A stretch of 64,000 bases of DNA from Verpa conica (GCA_033030425.1 JAUFSD010000003.1:2666001-2730000); one strand, 5' to 3'. Positions 10,590-25,531 are shown, numbered from the stretch's first letter. Notes: generated from the sequence alone by a model not told the origin. Numbers and translations: made by a program.

Positions 10590-13500
10590 CACCCAATGAT
10601 ATTTGACTATAAAAAGGGAATAGGAGATCTCCGAAGCACTGCTACCGATGATCTCTATACGTAAAAATATACGTTTTTTTGTTTTGGGATTCGTTGGTAT
10701 TTACGGCATAAGCCGTACGTACGTACGTAGTACCCAGCTGTATAATGGGATATATGACCTTGTACTTAAAGGAGTGGTATTCTCTAAGTTTTAAGCGCAC
10801 GTATATATTTAGTATATAGCCTTGTAGAATCTTTACGCAGAACTGAAACCGAAGACTACCAATCACAAGTAGCACCTCAAGGTGTTTTTAATACAAGCAT
10901 AGGTATCAGATGTAGATTTATCCTTGTAGGCTATATACATAAGGAGTGGTTTTGGTGTAAAGTATCCATTGCCGGAAGCACACGTATGTATCGTACACCG
11001 GTCTTTGTAACCCTCCAACATATGCCCCACATACACGTACCAATTATTAAGGTACAATATATTCAATATTCTACAACCCAAAACAGCGGGTCCCTGATGT
11101 CTTGAATTTCCCTCGAGCCTAAGCCATCTAACCCTTGTACAAGCTGTGAAATTAGGTACGGTTAAAGTTGTATCTGTAGATAAGACCATGATCTTGGTAA
11201 CGGTTGGCTTTAAGATCTCGGAATTTGCTTTGCAGCTCACCCAAACAGCTCACTGAGTATTATGAGCATTCAAGTCACCAAGACTCTGCGCGGCCCCTCT
11301 AAAAGAGAATACGATCGATCATGTTCCGTCACCAAATATCACTCGAAATAACACAGAACCTCTGTGATGCTACGATTGGCAACAGTCCATTACCAAGATA
11401 AAATATCGATACCGGTTGTTTCTTTTTTAAAAATAAATGTAAACTGTAGCCACTAATTCGACGAATATCTATCTAGGTAGTTACATCATAAGGTACCACA
11501 TATCTCTTTAGAAACTCATGCATGCGCGACTCATCGGGCTGTAGATCATAGTTGTTTAAAAAAAAATAGCTTCTATACGTTTGGATATATTCCTATTCTT
11601 ACTTTCATTCTTGTATGTATGTTTCAACCTCTGGTATGTACAGTCTCCGGCAAGAAATATCGAGAAACCAGGGTTAGTGAGCAGGGGCCCAACAGCCAGT
11701 GCAATTACTATAATCTTTGCCACAATACTGAAAAGCCAATAGAAACCCTAAATTCGAACTCCACGTTTCTCGATCTTTGTTGCCGGAAGCTGTACCCCGA
11801 TCCTCCCGAATGAATGAACTTATCACCCCGATCCTCCCAGTCAGATGTTTAATCTTACCGCTATGTATGTAGCCCGACCTGCTAGAATCCAACAGTCAGA
11901 AACGTGGGAAGCCATGTATGGTTTGTCTGGGAGTTTAAAGCATCCAGCAGAAATAATATTATGCAGCTTATTCGATTTAAATCACAACAGATCACTCGGT
12001 AATAGTGTTCAATGGGGGTAAAGAGGGATCTGCATTAGAGTCTACTAGCATCAGCCCTAAATCTGACCACCCCGATATATATTATATACAGGCTATATTT
12101 TTATACAGATGCGTCATTGTATCAAGGAAAATATCTCCGAGACTCGTATCTACAGATACGTATATGTGCTCAAAGAAAAAAAAGGCGTGTTTACGAAATA
12201 AATTAAATTAAATCAGGATCCGATGCCCCAGATCGTATTCTCTCCAATGATTTAAAGAGCCGCGTGTAGCCAATTATTTAGGGACCTCCGGCACGATTAG
12301 TCTTCGGTATGTAATCAAAAAGTAGCAGCATGTGCAAGGAATACAGAATACGGTAACTAAACATGGTAGCCATTTATGTTTTATATATATATATTTTTAA
12401 GGGTAGTGTGTGGGAGTATGTGGGATTTGTTCAGGGTGTAGGAATATTCTAGCCATTCCCGTGACTTGTAATCGACCTCCCTCTCCCTTATTTCTCAGCC
12501 TTAGCCCCGGAAACCCACGGTATTTGGAGCCATCCCCCGCATTTTTGTGCCCCATAAAATCAGCTGCAGATCTATCTGATGGGCATGTGCCGGAGACTTG
12601 GCTCCCACGATGATCTCTAGCAAAGCTAGATCCAAAAAATCTCTAGAATCACCGAGATGAAACGCGAATGCTGGAGAGCTCTTTTTGGTGGGAGGGGGGG
12701 AGGGCCTTGATTTGTAAGTGGGGATAGTATCACTACTTACGTGTTAATCCCTCTACCCTCCTATTTGAGCAAGAGGTTTACTAATGGATGAAGAGATAGT
12801 ATTCAACCCCGACAATATATCTCATGAATAATGGAACTCGCCGGATCGTTTCGGCACAGGGTTTCGGTTTAGCGAGTTTCGGATGCAGATTCACTACAAA
12901 TCGATATCGTCTTGAGTAATCATTACTGATGAACCGACAGTATTGGTTATATGTAGGGGGTTTAAGATACATGTGTTAAATCGAAGCTTTCATGAGTCTT
13001 CGTCGGGGACCCTTACACAAGAGCAGCTGCACAGGTGATTGGCCATATGGGCTATTTCGGCTCTCTATCCACAGGACACCCTCTGATTGGACATGGCCCA
13101 GTATGAAAACACCTTGCCTGATCAGAACTCAGAACACGCGACTTTGATTTGAGTAACAATATGCAGCCGGGGACGAATTAGGCGGTTACGTATGTGCAGG
13201 TCTAAGCCTCAAAAGCGCCAAGCATCCTGTGAATATTGCGGCTCCCCGATAGGGCTGAGAGCGCGCGATTATTGGGAGTTTGAATTACAAGTCCCCCCAG
13301 TAAGATGTATAACGGGTGATCTTTATCTACAAGTAATCCAAACAGCCCCGCGTCGAGGTTCCTGTTAGCTGGGAGGTGTATATATTTCGCGTTTTAAGGG
13401 GGCACCGGTGATAGACCGGATCGATGTCACCTAAGGCTACACATTCTTCATGCATCCCGGCGATAATTGTTGAAAGCTGAATAATTAGGCTACCTAAAGA

Positions 13501-14771
13501 GCACTGAAACTCATATTCCAAGGCAAAATTCTCGTGGAACCCTTTCGGTCTCCTCACACCTCCAAAAATACGGTCGCGGAAGTATCTCTCTTATGTAAAA
13601 TTAAAATTAAAAGAAATCTAGTGCCTTTTTGAATTAATGTTGCTCTAAACTAACTAGCCTGGCCGGCGATCACAATCACTTATGCAGCTCTCCCTCGTAA
13701 AAACCTTCCGTGCCGCGATATCTAAGTTGAGTTTCTCCGTTTAGGAATGCACGTGGGAAGGGAGGGTTTACTTATGCCTATGGTGGGAGTTTGCGGGAAA
13801 GTTGCCTTAACCCAGCTGGTCAATATATATATGCAACAACCAACTAGGCTAAATCCCGATATTGGGTTTTTCCGAATCACCCGCGTGCTTTCCTTCTTTG
13901 GTAAAAAACCTATCAAGCTTTCTTTAAAAGTGGAGTTGTGTCGCTAACTATTTCCATTCGAGTTAAAGATGGTACGGTTATAGCTAACTATAGTAATTAA
14001 TGGTGCTAGACGCTTTCTTGCATACAACCACAGGTTCATGCATGGTTCGATGGAGCGATCCTCGCCCAAGCATCGTGAGTACAGGAAGAAGCAAAATATA
14101 AAATAAAAAAATGAGTGAAATCAAATCTCGACGTCATCTTCACAGTCTTTGGACCTATCACATTATTAGTAGCGTTAACTGCGTCGGAACCGGCCGCATG
14201 TGTAACTTTTTAGGGAAAAATATATCACATCTAGCCCCACAGACATACGAGGCCAAAGAGGTTCCAAATTTAGAGCGTGCAGCTCCTGCAGACGTCTGAT
14301 TTCTCCACACCTGAAATTGATACATGCGTAGACCACTTCCCCGCTTGGAAGTTTCCTCCCCGCCCACAAATGGTAACAGGAACGTGTCTCAAAACAAAAA
14401 CAAAAAGAAATTACCGCAAACCATGATACAAAAAAAAAGTAAAAGCAAAGAATATAGGAAAAAAAACCCCACAGTACTCCAGAAAACCCCATCTCTGTCT
14501 AGTGCCCCCAAGCATAGACATCATGACTCTTTACTTCATTCGTTCATATGCGCCTTCTTGGTTTGAATACCAAGCCCAAAATTTATCTGGTACACACCCA
14601 TCTCTAATGTAATAACCCAAACCCGAAAGGGGAAAATAATAAAAACAAAAAGTACTCCCATCCTGTATAGCGCGTGGCGGGGTCAAATTGACCCCGAGTC
14701 AAAAACACCATAAGGAAAATAAAAATTAAGGAAAGAAAAGAGAAAAACCCAGTTAGGAATCTATAGTATGG

Positions 14772-15760
14772 TTACAAATGCTCTTGCTTAATCATAAGCG
14801 GTGGAGAATTAGATGCGTGTGAATGTGAAGGTGATGAGTGGTGGTCATCGTAGTAGTATTGGGAAGAGAAGAATGATGGGTCTGGAGATTCTAGTATATA
14901 TTAGTTGGTGCGCTAAAAAATAGTAATCATATTTATGGTTGTGGATCTTTACCTGCTAGACCAGCGTAACTGAGGGAGAACGGGCTCATGGTGTTCTCAT
15001 CAAAGATAAGTGAGCTTGTCTTTGGAGTCATGTAATCGCTGTGGTAGCTCGAGGCTATCCGAGTTGATGGGAGGGGGAGATAAGACTGCTCGGGGGCAGA
15101 TGAGCTCATGCTTGGATTGCAGGTGGCATCAACTACTGATGACAGTGTTGGCTGAGAGTAAGGGGAGTAGATGTACTGGCTATTCGAGGAATGGTACTCT
15201 GCCAGTGGGGCATCTCCTGAGAGTGACCCAGCTGCAGAAGGGTAGTAGGGAGTTGGTGATGATGAAGAGTATGGGTTTGTGTTGCTGCTGGCTGCACTTC
15301 GGTACTGCGAAGGATATCCAGACGAGGTTGTATAGGCTGCGTGGCTCAAAGGAGGGAGGTAATTTTCCCTTGATGACGGTACATCGTGGTCGCCGTTCAG
15401 AAGAGTTGGCAACGGTGGGGGAGAGGATACAAGAGGCTGCTCTGCGGAAGACTCGCGGGTCGAACGGCCATCCGTGTCCTCGCCGTTTGGAGAGATGGAG
15501 CGGGAAGCAGCCCGGCGCTCGAGGTCCTCGAGACGGCGCTTCAACTTCTTGCGGTAGTTGCGCTGAGCAATGCGGTTTTGTATCCTTCTGCGCTCAGCAA
15601 GATCTGAAATCTTTGTCCAATCCTCGTCGGGGTTTGTGCTGCCTCTGAACTCTGTTGTCGATGAGCTGGCTACTCTGGTAGGTCTGGCATTGTAGTGGTG
15701 TGCTGGTAGTGAGGCCATTATGGGCGCTGGGAAAGTGGTATATTGGGCTTGATGGTTCAT
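14772..15760 (-). CDS. Fungal bZIP transcription factor
   Basis: Two exons, 15760-14953 and 14890-14772, encode 308 residues. The basic region at about residues 54-77 (AERRRIQNRIAQRNYRKKLK) carries the bZIP signature N-x2-A-x2-N-x-x-R, and is preceded by EDWTKISDLAE. This form is typical of a fungal bZIP family that includes the nitrogen regulator MeaB; I would not assign that name without a tree. The zipper is very short: RRLEDLERRA gives about two heptad leucines before Ser/Pro/Gly-rich sequence. The rest is Ser/Tyr/Pro-rich, as in activation domains. Removing the 62-base intron replaces a premature end (GKDPQP-stop) with a His/Ser/Tyr-rich tail ending in an IKQEHL C-terminus, so the spliced form is preferred. 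It should act in the nucleus as a dimer. Confidence 0.9.
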
Positions 15761-18700
15761 GTCGAAGGAGATGGGGAAATAGTAAATCTTTATGGCGTAG
15801 GGCTCCCGACTATTGAAGACTTATGTGAGATTCGAGTTCTTATTTCTCGGAAAAACTAAGGTGAGGTGAGATAGATGCGTAAAGCTTGGACGGGAGGATA
15901 TGAGGAGGATGAGAAGGCCGCAACTTAAGTACTGACGATTTGATCCAGAACCATTACCACCACCACCCACCTGCTGCTGCAGCCCAGCCTTACTCTCCCG
16001 AAGGAACAAGCACAGAACATTCTTTGCGGATAGAATCCTCAATTTTGGAAAAGTTGACCAGGGTGGTGACACAGCCATGCATGTCGCCACATTTGGCATC
16101 GCCAGGCTTCTGACCAAGCACCTTACATCCAAAGCATCCCTCGTTTTCATTTTTAGACTTGAGCGGGGGAGGGCTATCTATTACTATTGGTGGGTACTGG
16201 GGTTCGGTGCTGCACACCACACCACCAATAGTCCTAAGGCCAAGTGGGGTGCCATCCCATTCCTGGAGCCTGGCGGAGTTAAACGGCTGCCAGGCCTGGG
16301 GGGGAGGGAAGGGACGGAGGACGGGGGATGGGGGAAAATGGGGGAGGCTGCTACAGCCACCCGGGCTCGGTCACTGTCAATGACCGTGCACAACCGCTAC
16401 ATAACTCATGGAGGGCTTTACTACTGGGAGAGAACAGTTATAGTTACAGGTTACGCTTGGGCGACCCCCCCTGGTCATTATGAGGGTCGTATTATCTACT
16501 ACATCTATCTAGCACCTTCGTTGAAGAAGTGGGTGTCTGGCGCTATGCATCATGATTTCAGTGGGAGTACGGGGACCCTCAGCTAGGGACAGCTGAAAAT
16601 ATGCCATCTGCACGCGAAATGTCCTTTTACTATGGTATCTACCGGGAACCATCGCAATCGAAATGAAGAGACTTGGGCCCGAAATAACAATTGTTTTACC
16701 TATTTTAATTTCGCACTGGCACCTGCGAGCAAAGACCGGAACTGCTGTGAGAGGCGGACTCTTCAGCACGGTTGGGCGTTTTCTTTCTTTAGACCGAGTC
16801 GGGTTAGGCCCTGGGCAACCGATGTTTGGTCGCTGGGTCGAGGGTAAGAATAGAAACACCACTTTCGCGTCTCGCCGGCGGCAACTCTGAGCGAGTCCGC
16901 CTCATGCACAAAAAGCAAGCATTGGCGGACACATCTTCCAGAACGATTCGCTAGCACCACCACTTTCCAACAACTCGACACAATTGCCGGTTGCATAATC
17001 GATTCTATGGTCTAGTCTCACCTTGTGGAATGGGAAACGAGTTGGAAAATACCCTGGAGTGCTAGCTACCGGTGCATACCGACTCCGCGCGGCTCAATGA
17101 AGTGGCACAGAGCAGTACAGAGTATCCGAGCATTGCGGAATCTGCATAACCTAAACACTGAAATGCGGCACAATCCAGTTACTTTCAGTCAATAAACATC
17201 TGTTGATTCTTTTCTGGGCTCTAAGAATTAAGCGCATTATATGCATGCTGTGAATGCCTTGCAGTTTATCACTCGTTCAATCAATCTGCTTTTAATTTTG
17301 ACATCAGTTTCGAAAGTCTGCAAAAGTCTGCAAGCAGAGCGCCTAAAGCGAAGGCCGACGTCATGAGGTAGTTCATTACCCACTTGATCTCGATTGCGGC
17401 GAAAACAATCTAGGTAACCTTTGGCTTGCTTGTAGCGCTTCACAACCCCTGGCTGCAGCAGAAGGGATGACTGTTTTTTTTTCGATTTAGCCAGTCTTTG
17501 GATGCATAGGGCACAGGGGATAACCAATAGATCAACTTATTGGGTATCAGCCTTATGTGTATATGCGTTGAACCCTCCCTGTTGAAATAAAGATATCACT
17601 CCAGCCCAAATCGGAAGCGTAAGCGTGGTCGATGCAGTTTCCTTTGCCGAAGGGTGGGGAAAACACACACCCGAGTCAGGGCCTTCGATCCTTCTCTCAG
17701 CCTTGAGGAGCCTCCCTTTCCTTTCCATGCATGCGTACAAATACCCGTGTTGTATATGTAAACCATTGAATCGAGGTGCGATCATTTATTTCCCTTGTAG
17801 TGTGAATATCTAATGAACGCCGAATTGATCACCAGGGCGCCCCATGCCTTCTACAGCCCTACCCCCGCAACCTGTTGCCTGCATCACTCACTAAATGCAC
17901 TTTTTGAAGTAGGAAACTCCACACATATGCATGATGATAGCCTACTATTGCCACAGGGTCGACATCTGCATGGTAGCATAGATCATTAGTTTGAGCAAGG
18001 AAAGTTGGCCCACTGGCCTACCTACCTACCTAAATCAACCATTCCCCCCCCTTCCCTTGCCTAACCAGAAGTTTTACCAATATTGTTTATGTTGTTGGAA
18101 TAAGCCCTAATTAACGTTGGTAGCCCGGCAGTTTAAAACACACTTTATGAGATTAGCTTCAATTTTGTTTATAAGCACCATTTGGTAATCTGATCCGACA
18201 TAGCCTAATTAGAGTATCAATCATATTGCTAAAAGAGCCGCCATGAATTAAAACCAAAAGAGTTATCGGAGGAGGCTCCGCTCCCTCGAGCGCACAAGCG
18301 CAGGGGGCCAGGGGCATCGTCATCTACGATGTGCAATGCGCCGCATCTATCGTTTTCTTTTACCCTGGCCGCCCCCGATACCAGCACAGATCTGTACCGT
18401 TAGGCAGAAGCCGTACGATGTAACAGATAGCGATGACAAAGCGGGCTGTACCTTAGGGACCCATTTTTGGCTAACCCTCGACGGTGTAGCACTGTCTGTC
18501 CAGAAATATAACACCCCTCCCCCCAAACTAGTAGGTAAATGTTAACCCCAGCGCATATCACGGGGTTGCACCCGCGCCGATACTATCTGTGCGCCGCTAT
18601 TCATGGAGCGAGAAATGTGCTTGTTTCCCCTCGTGAGTTAATTGATACTTGGGTCTTATCTGTAATGGTACACAGCTGCGCTAGTTCAAGTCCCTTTTTT

Positions 18701-21700
18701 TGTAACCGTTTAGAACTAGAATGCAGGGCATGGGGTCAATGGCTTAATTAATTTATGTCTTATCTTGGTAAAGAATTCCATCGCTAAAAGCTATTAGAAA
18801 CCCCATGTCAGGTCCCAGGTGTGTTATATTAGCTTGTTACTATTCGGGAATGTGTAGGTTGCACTATGAATAACTATATAGTACCTTATACCTTTACTCA
18901 AGTCTAAGTGTATATTATCGCCGCCTCACTACCTAGATCTCATTTTACCCTCTTAGTAGTTTGAATTAAGCTTCTAGTAACGCTAATTATGTGAGGCTTA
19001 GTGCCTCTAAATACAAAACAAGTACTTGAGAATACATCGGGCTAGTTCTAGAGATGTAAGAATGTATTAATGATAGTAATATCCAATCAGAATTCTAGTT
19101 TCTTAAACAGTTGTCCTAACTTTAGGTTGGTTGGCAAGGCGCAGAATAGATATTCCTTGTTTTGGAAATTCACCTTCATACTCATGGCAATTCATAATTG
19201 GCTGCGACTCTTTCCCTTTAGAAAGTAGACTTTGCGGCTATGCCAAAAACACCAACCCACGGTTTTGACACGCCAGGGATTGACTCTCACCCCCTCCTCC
19301 CTCAGCCCTAACCTTAAATATCCTATCGTTTCTCACCATGTACCTGCATACAAATTCCTCGGAATTCTTCAAGCCCTGGCTCCCCGGGAGAAGCAACTTA
19401 CGGCGACTTGAGGGCTGAGCTGTAATGATTGATTGAACTGTATGTTTGCTGGCATGATACATGTAGTTTCAAGCTGTTGTTTTAAAAAAAGGCGCAATAA
19501 CATGTTGTATCTAGCTACGTTATAGGAACATATATGCACCTCTCGGGTCACCTGGTTCTAGAAGCCCACTCAAACCCGGCTAGTGTAAACGAGAAGCAAA
19601 TGACGAAATCCCGCATGAAGCATCTGATGGAATTCCGATGGAGGGAATTATGATGAGTCTTCAGAAAATAAAAGTGCAGTAGCTGGGCTTTGTATCACTA
19701 GCCCTGTTCCGGACCGATGGGCTGAGAGAAAATGCAGGCGGCACATATATTCAGCCTTATGACCAATTCCGGCGCATGATTCAAATTCGTTGAATGAATG
19801 GCGGATAGGGCTGCATCCGTTTATGCTGTGGACTTCCGGTGTGAGTGGATATCCGACTGGTACGTAGGTGCGAATCAATAAGCTATAACGACACAGAGGT
19901 TATACAGCGCATGCAACATGTACTGGCCATAGCCTAGTTGAACTAGGCAGTAAGCCAAACTTTGGTTTGCCCATCAAGACATGTACTCTATATACGCGAT
20001 AACAGGCAGTAAACCAATAATTTTTTGAGCTCTTCGGCACACGTAAAGGAGGTGGTAAAGTTGCATCGATCGCATTTCCTGATGTCCTTATCTCGCGAAT
20101 CGTGGAGTATAAGGCTACTCACTATCTTTACTAATGGCTGCGTCTCGGTTACGGGCTTAGCTATGATTTTCCCCTTGATCAAGTGGTAGTAGTGTCAATA
20201 TTCATGGTGTAGTTTTTCTGGAGTATTCGTACTTCCGATAATTAAAACCGGAGAAAAACAAGTAATTTCTTTTCTAGACAACTCGGTAGAATTGTATAGA
20301 TATTGAGCACAATTTTGATGGGGGTTGCATTTGGGTGTATGTTAATGCACCCTGAGCTGCTCCATGTATTATGATTAATTCATTTGTTCATGCACCGTCC
20401 ATTCGACCAGAAATTCCTATAATCCATTAGACTTATGTTTTGTAGTTTTGTTTTGTTTTGTTTACAAGATAGGCATGGGGACGCTTTAGGGGTCTATCAA
20501 GCGAGGCCATGAAGATAAATTAGAGGCTAGCTAAGCTTCGTATTATATAGTGTCGATCGATCGCGACTATCTTACGTACATATCAGCGTAGTTCATAGGA
20601 CTAAACGGTTGAGCATTGTCAAATCCAGAAAAACTTGGCCACATAAGCAATTTCACCAGTGCTGCGTATCGCTGACGTAACAGGTGTTGTAACTTCTTTA
20701 TGGAAACTTTTATCCTTTGGACCTCATTCGCCATTACCATAACCATATGTTAATGTCTGCATCTACGTACACCCTTGTCAGAACGTAGGTAATAGGATAG
20801 TCATATCACCCGTTTGATCTGCCTCTAGAGGGATTATCATCGGCAATAAACAATGGTGTGCATGTAGATGGGCTGGGTGCATGCACCAGCATACTCGGTG
20901 GCAGGCCAGTTGGAGGTGAGGTGAGGTGGGGGTCTTGCAACAAGCACCATACTCTGGCCGACAAGAGAAAATACCAATTAAAATCACACCGAAGAGGCTT
21001 GGTCAGCCTCTAAATTAACATTTTGGAAGTTGCTCGGTAAGAGCATTGGATCGACCCCTGACAGCGTCAACTTCGGAAATGGCCAGGAGTTTAATTGCTT
21101 GCCCCGGAGGTTTCAAGCCCGATCTACAGTTATCATCTCAGAGAGTATAAGTGCCTGGTGAAGGTTATCTCGATCCTGGGGCTAGCCTCAGATCATTCAT
21201 AAGCCCCCACATTTTTAGGAGATTATAAGTGGTAGGAAGTGTAAAAAAGAGTAAGATATGTGAGACCCGAGGTTAGGGCTGCCCACAAGTCCTGGGTTCT
21301 CGATCATTCCCGCTAGATTCCCGGGAGTTTGAGACAATTATCCTCAGCCTTAAACACAGGGCCACAAAGTAGAGATCGGTTAGACACAGCTGGCTTGCAG
21401 GTAAATTAGGGTTTGATCTTGCTGCAAGCCAAATGACGGTGCTATGGAATAGTTCTATACGTAAGTATGGTAGGGCTGAATTACAGACTAGGTAGCCACC
21501 ATCACTAACCAATTTCAGCCACGCCAATGCACCCACTCGGCTGAACCAGCACTTTGGCCGGCACTGCATAGTCATTTGGATATTAACGCAGATTGTCGGG
21601 TCCGTCAGCCCATGGAGGGGGGGCTCCGAAATCTAGATAAGCAACTGATACGACGGTATGTTTCAAAGTGCATAAAGCATGGCTAGATCTCGAAGGTCCA

Positions 21701-24700
21701 ACTCAGCTGAGCGTAAGGCTGAATTTTGCAGTCCTCTGCGAACTAGCATGCGGGTTCCCTGAAAGATAACTGGTTGCTGTAACAAGCAAAGGAAATTTGA
21801 TGTCTATTTGTCCGATTATGGCTAGATAAAATCTAAGGGCTCCCTATCCCAAGCTAGATCGTGTGGTTAACAAGCCATGCTTCTCGCTCATAATACATAT
21901 GTACGTAAGTAAAATCCATCCCTGTGGCGAGATCTCACAAAACTCCTCAAAATGCACGACTTTTCAGGAATGTAGATATATTCCCAGGAGAAATAGAGAG
22001 TAATAAGGTTTCCCCCTACGCAATAAGTTTTATAAGCTGTCATGTCACGCTCAAGGTGCCGATAGATACATGTATGTATATAAGGCGAGCTAAGAGTGAT
22101 CACAAGATAAACCACCTATAGCTGACTAAAATTCCTCCCCAAGCATGTACATTGAACTAGTGAACTCCCAGAGTAGGTATAGCTTCTATATTGTATTTTG
22201 AGCGCATTAGTACGTGTTATATGGACCTCCTAACTCTGCATGCAAGTATGTTTTTCAGCTGTGTTCCAGAAATTGCAAGGCGAAATGCTATGTGTCGAAG
22301 CTGGTGTAAAATTCCTAGACCAATGAACAAACTAGTGGCAGGAGAAAGTAAATGAGATATACGTGCAAGTAATTGAAATTGGATGTCACCGCTGTGCTAT
22401 ACGTCACTAGTTGCTGAAGCTTCCACTAACGGGGGTCAGGTTTCGTGGTTGTGGGTGCATGGGGCTGTTCTCTAAAGTTATTCGCCGTCACATAGCTAGG
22501 GAAACAAATAGGAGAGTGTTGTCTAGCTTTGTTTTGTGCTCTGTGTTACAACTCGTTTTTCAGAAAAAAGCGCCATGCAGATATATACTCCTTGGGATCA
22601 TAGCGTAATGCTCAGCATTTTTCGTTAATTGGACTGATCTATCTGTACAATAAATTGCAATTTTCGAGCTAGAGTTTTCTGGAGGTCGGCCAGAGGAGCA
22701 AAAGACTACGATCCTGCACATTTCTGTGAGCTATTTCCCATCCTGTTGTCCTGATTGCCGAGTCTGTGTTGTGGCTGGGTCAGCCGGCTACGGAAAAGCC
22801 CAGACTTATATATAATAACTCAGATTCTTCTAGACAATCGGGAGGCACAAATTGCGTACACATGATACGTACGTATACACCCGAAAAATATATCTAAGAT
22901 GGGTTTCTATGGGCTCTTAGATTAAAACTGTACACTAGTTTTCTCTTAAATATCTAAGCTCATTATGCTACTATATAGGTATACACTCGTTATACCGTTT
23001 TTCCCCTCCTAATCAAAATGGAGTGAAGGTATATATGAATGTTTTAAATGAAACCAATATAAGTATGAGCTATTCATAAGTACATAGATACTAAATTATA
23101 TATAGAATAGCACCTATAGTTGGGTTTAATGGAATTCAAGATTATAGACTTAGGAAACACGGCCTATAATCTCATGACTCATATATAGTGTAACCCCCAA
23201 CTGGCTCGGGGTTGACCGAGAGTAGTACGTATAATTTTTTATATTAATTAGTAGATACATGTACATATTAAGTAAATATGACATGCATAGGCATCTACAA
23301 AAACTCCCCGGCTACAAGAATAGTAGAAAAGGCGGTACGTGGGATAGTCACAATTACAAGTCCTTAATTAAAGTCAACTAGGTCGCATTATATATCGTTC
23401 TTTTGAAATATTACTATAGTTTTTCTCTTTAACATAGCAAACAACAAGATTGATTAGATTACAGCAGCTGTCGCTAACCTCTATTTTTATTTGAGATATT
23501 GGATATAGTCACTTAGTATAAGAGTTCACAAATAAGAATCCACTCGGTGAACGAAATATAACTTATAACTCGAGTATATTTACTTAGTAAACAAACCCAC
23601 TGGCTTCTAACTATAATATATTAGGTATAAAACAATTTCTAGAAAATATATGTACGACAATAAGAAACTGATACATTAGTGTGTTCTAGAACGGGGAATC
23701 CAAACATACATGTATGAATAGCGTTCTAACCTCACCGCTCGCTACATGTACAGTATATCACAATATCCACGTGATATTCATGATCATATGTCATCACTCG
23801 TGATTTTCAATTTTTGTATAAATAAATTAATCAATCAATGATATTGAATAGAGCACTAGCTAGCCTGAGTAATCTATTTGGGTGTTAAGAGTATACATAA
23901 TTATTAATGGAAATGTAGTCAGTCAGGTAGTGTGGATATATTATCAACATAGCAAAAATTATAAAAGCTCACGCTCATGTATGACTATATTATCAAATAT
24001 ATCACATGCCTCCCACCACTTGAATATTTCAATACAATTTAGTAGCTAATACACTCTATCATAGTTAATACCTCTCTTGCTCGATCTATCAGGTGGAAGA
24101 TTTGGCCCGTAGCTCACTGAGATACACGGCCTGGTTTATGATCACATATAAATATTTTACGTGGAGAACGTACTTAGGGAATAATAAAGTATAGCCAATT
24201 GTTATTAATTGGTTCTATTCTAGGCTCTTAAACAAGCCGGCTTAATTCATGGATCACACTACATCTCCTATGCAAATCGAACATTATGTACTTTATATAC
24301 TCATTACGTACTAGAAGTGGTAAAAAAGCACAACAATTAAATTCAATCACGAGATATCACTCCGTTTTGTTGGGCTATGGCTATATATATGAACTCTATA
24401 AGCTTTTTTATCTTATACAAGCCCATGAGTAGCTACGTAGAGAATCACCAATCAGTTGATTTGATTATATATATTAATCGGCTATAAGGGGGGGGAAACA
24501 TTTAGATAGTACGTACTATGATTAATTCATTCATTTATTCCCTAGGGAGAAATGTAGACACGATAGAATGAGGAAGTAGTATTACTAGGGCTGTAATTAA
24601 TTAATCCGGGTCGCGTCGGATCACAGGCATTTGTAGACGTCGATTAATTAAAAACATACCAAAAAGCAACTTTTGAATCCAACAGCTTACTATTTTGAAA

Positions 24701-25531
24701 GCAATAAAACCTGAACAGTAGCTCCAATTTTTAAAGAGGTTCGTATAGTCTTGGAATCACTCCCTTAGTTTCTATAGATCTCCTAGGAGCTAGTGCCCCT
24801 AATAAAGGTCCTCAAAACGGGGCCCGGGGAGATACCCCAAAATAATGACCCCCAGCGAGGACTTAGTGATGTGACCAACCCAAATACCGCAAAAATTCTA
24901 GCTAGCGCTAGACCAATGTCATTTATTGTAGTCATAATCATGTCTCTAGAATTAGAATAGGAAAATCTACTTCTTCCAAAGATCTGTACGTTATGAAACA
25001 TTCTGCAAGTAGATAGGTACACTGAGAAGACCCATCCTTAGTGTATTTTGGCACATGTCACGTCACCCCCCCCCCCCCTGATCCGAGTAATTAATTACGG
25101 CCCTATTAGGGACTGACATTAAAGTCACGAAATCTCACTCATACATAGTTTTTAATTTTACTATATATATATTGACTACATGTAGTTCAGTTTCTCAGAT
25201 ATCACGTATTTTTTATAAGTGGGTACCCCCAAATTTCTATACAAGTCTCGAAACCATAATTTTATTCCCCATGTTGATGCTAGCGTATTTTTTATACAAC
25301 ACAAACCCTAACCCTGAAAATAGCTAGTGGTTTTAGTGCCCTACTATGAAGTAACCCTGAGCGTGGCAACTGGAATTAAATGCCTTTTTTTTATAACTGA
25401 TGTTTCTTGTTGTAGGTCCTAATGCGCTGCCCGCGGCTATAAATCCCCTGAGTATGCAAGTCTTTTTTTTTCGCCCGACCAGTATATAAGTTGTATGTAT
25501 ATGTAGTATGAGAAACGGAGTGGGGCTACTC
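15761..25531. other. Gene desert, left part
   Basis: About 9.8 kb with no supportable gene. The first 800 bases presumably hold the bZIP promoter and leader. From about 16.6 kb on, open frames are short (under 110 codons), often overlap on both strands and have random composition. A+T content rises, especially 22.8-24.7 kb, with frequent TATATA, GTAC and TACATGTA words. A C13 tract lies at 25066-25078. No intact transposon frame (reverse transcriptase, integrase or transposase) was recognised. Confidence 0.55.
25066..25078. repeat. Homopolymer C13 tract
   Basis: Thirteen consecutive C residues within the desert. Confidence 0.9.

Larger units (their letters stand above)
9369..14771. other. 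Gene-free stretch between F-box-like gene and bZIP gene
   Basis: About 5.4 kb with no frame that looks like protein. It holds an AAAAAG microsatellite at 10009-10038, an imperfect direct repeat at 10506-10589, a GTAC run near 10716-10728 and several TATATA runs. The frames at 10863-11240, 13327-13557 and 14175-14566 lack family features and mostly overlap opposite-strand frames. Confidence 0.55.

Noticed and set aside
16077..16586. 169-codon plus frame upstream of the bZIP gene
   Set aside because: Random composition, antisense frames of similar length overlap it, and it starts inside the likely bZIP promoter.
21000..21090. tRNA-like stretch (GCTCGGTAAGAGC)
   Set aside because: It resembles a D-arm, but no anticodon arm, T-arm with GTTC or acceptor stem can be paired.
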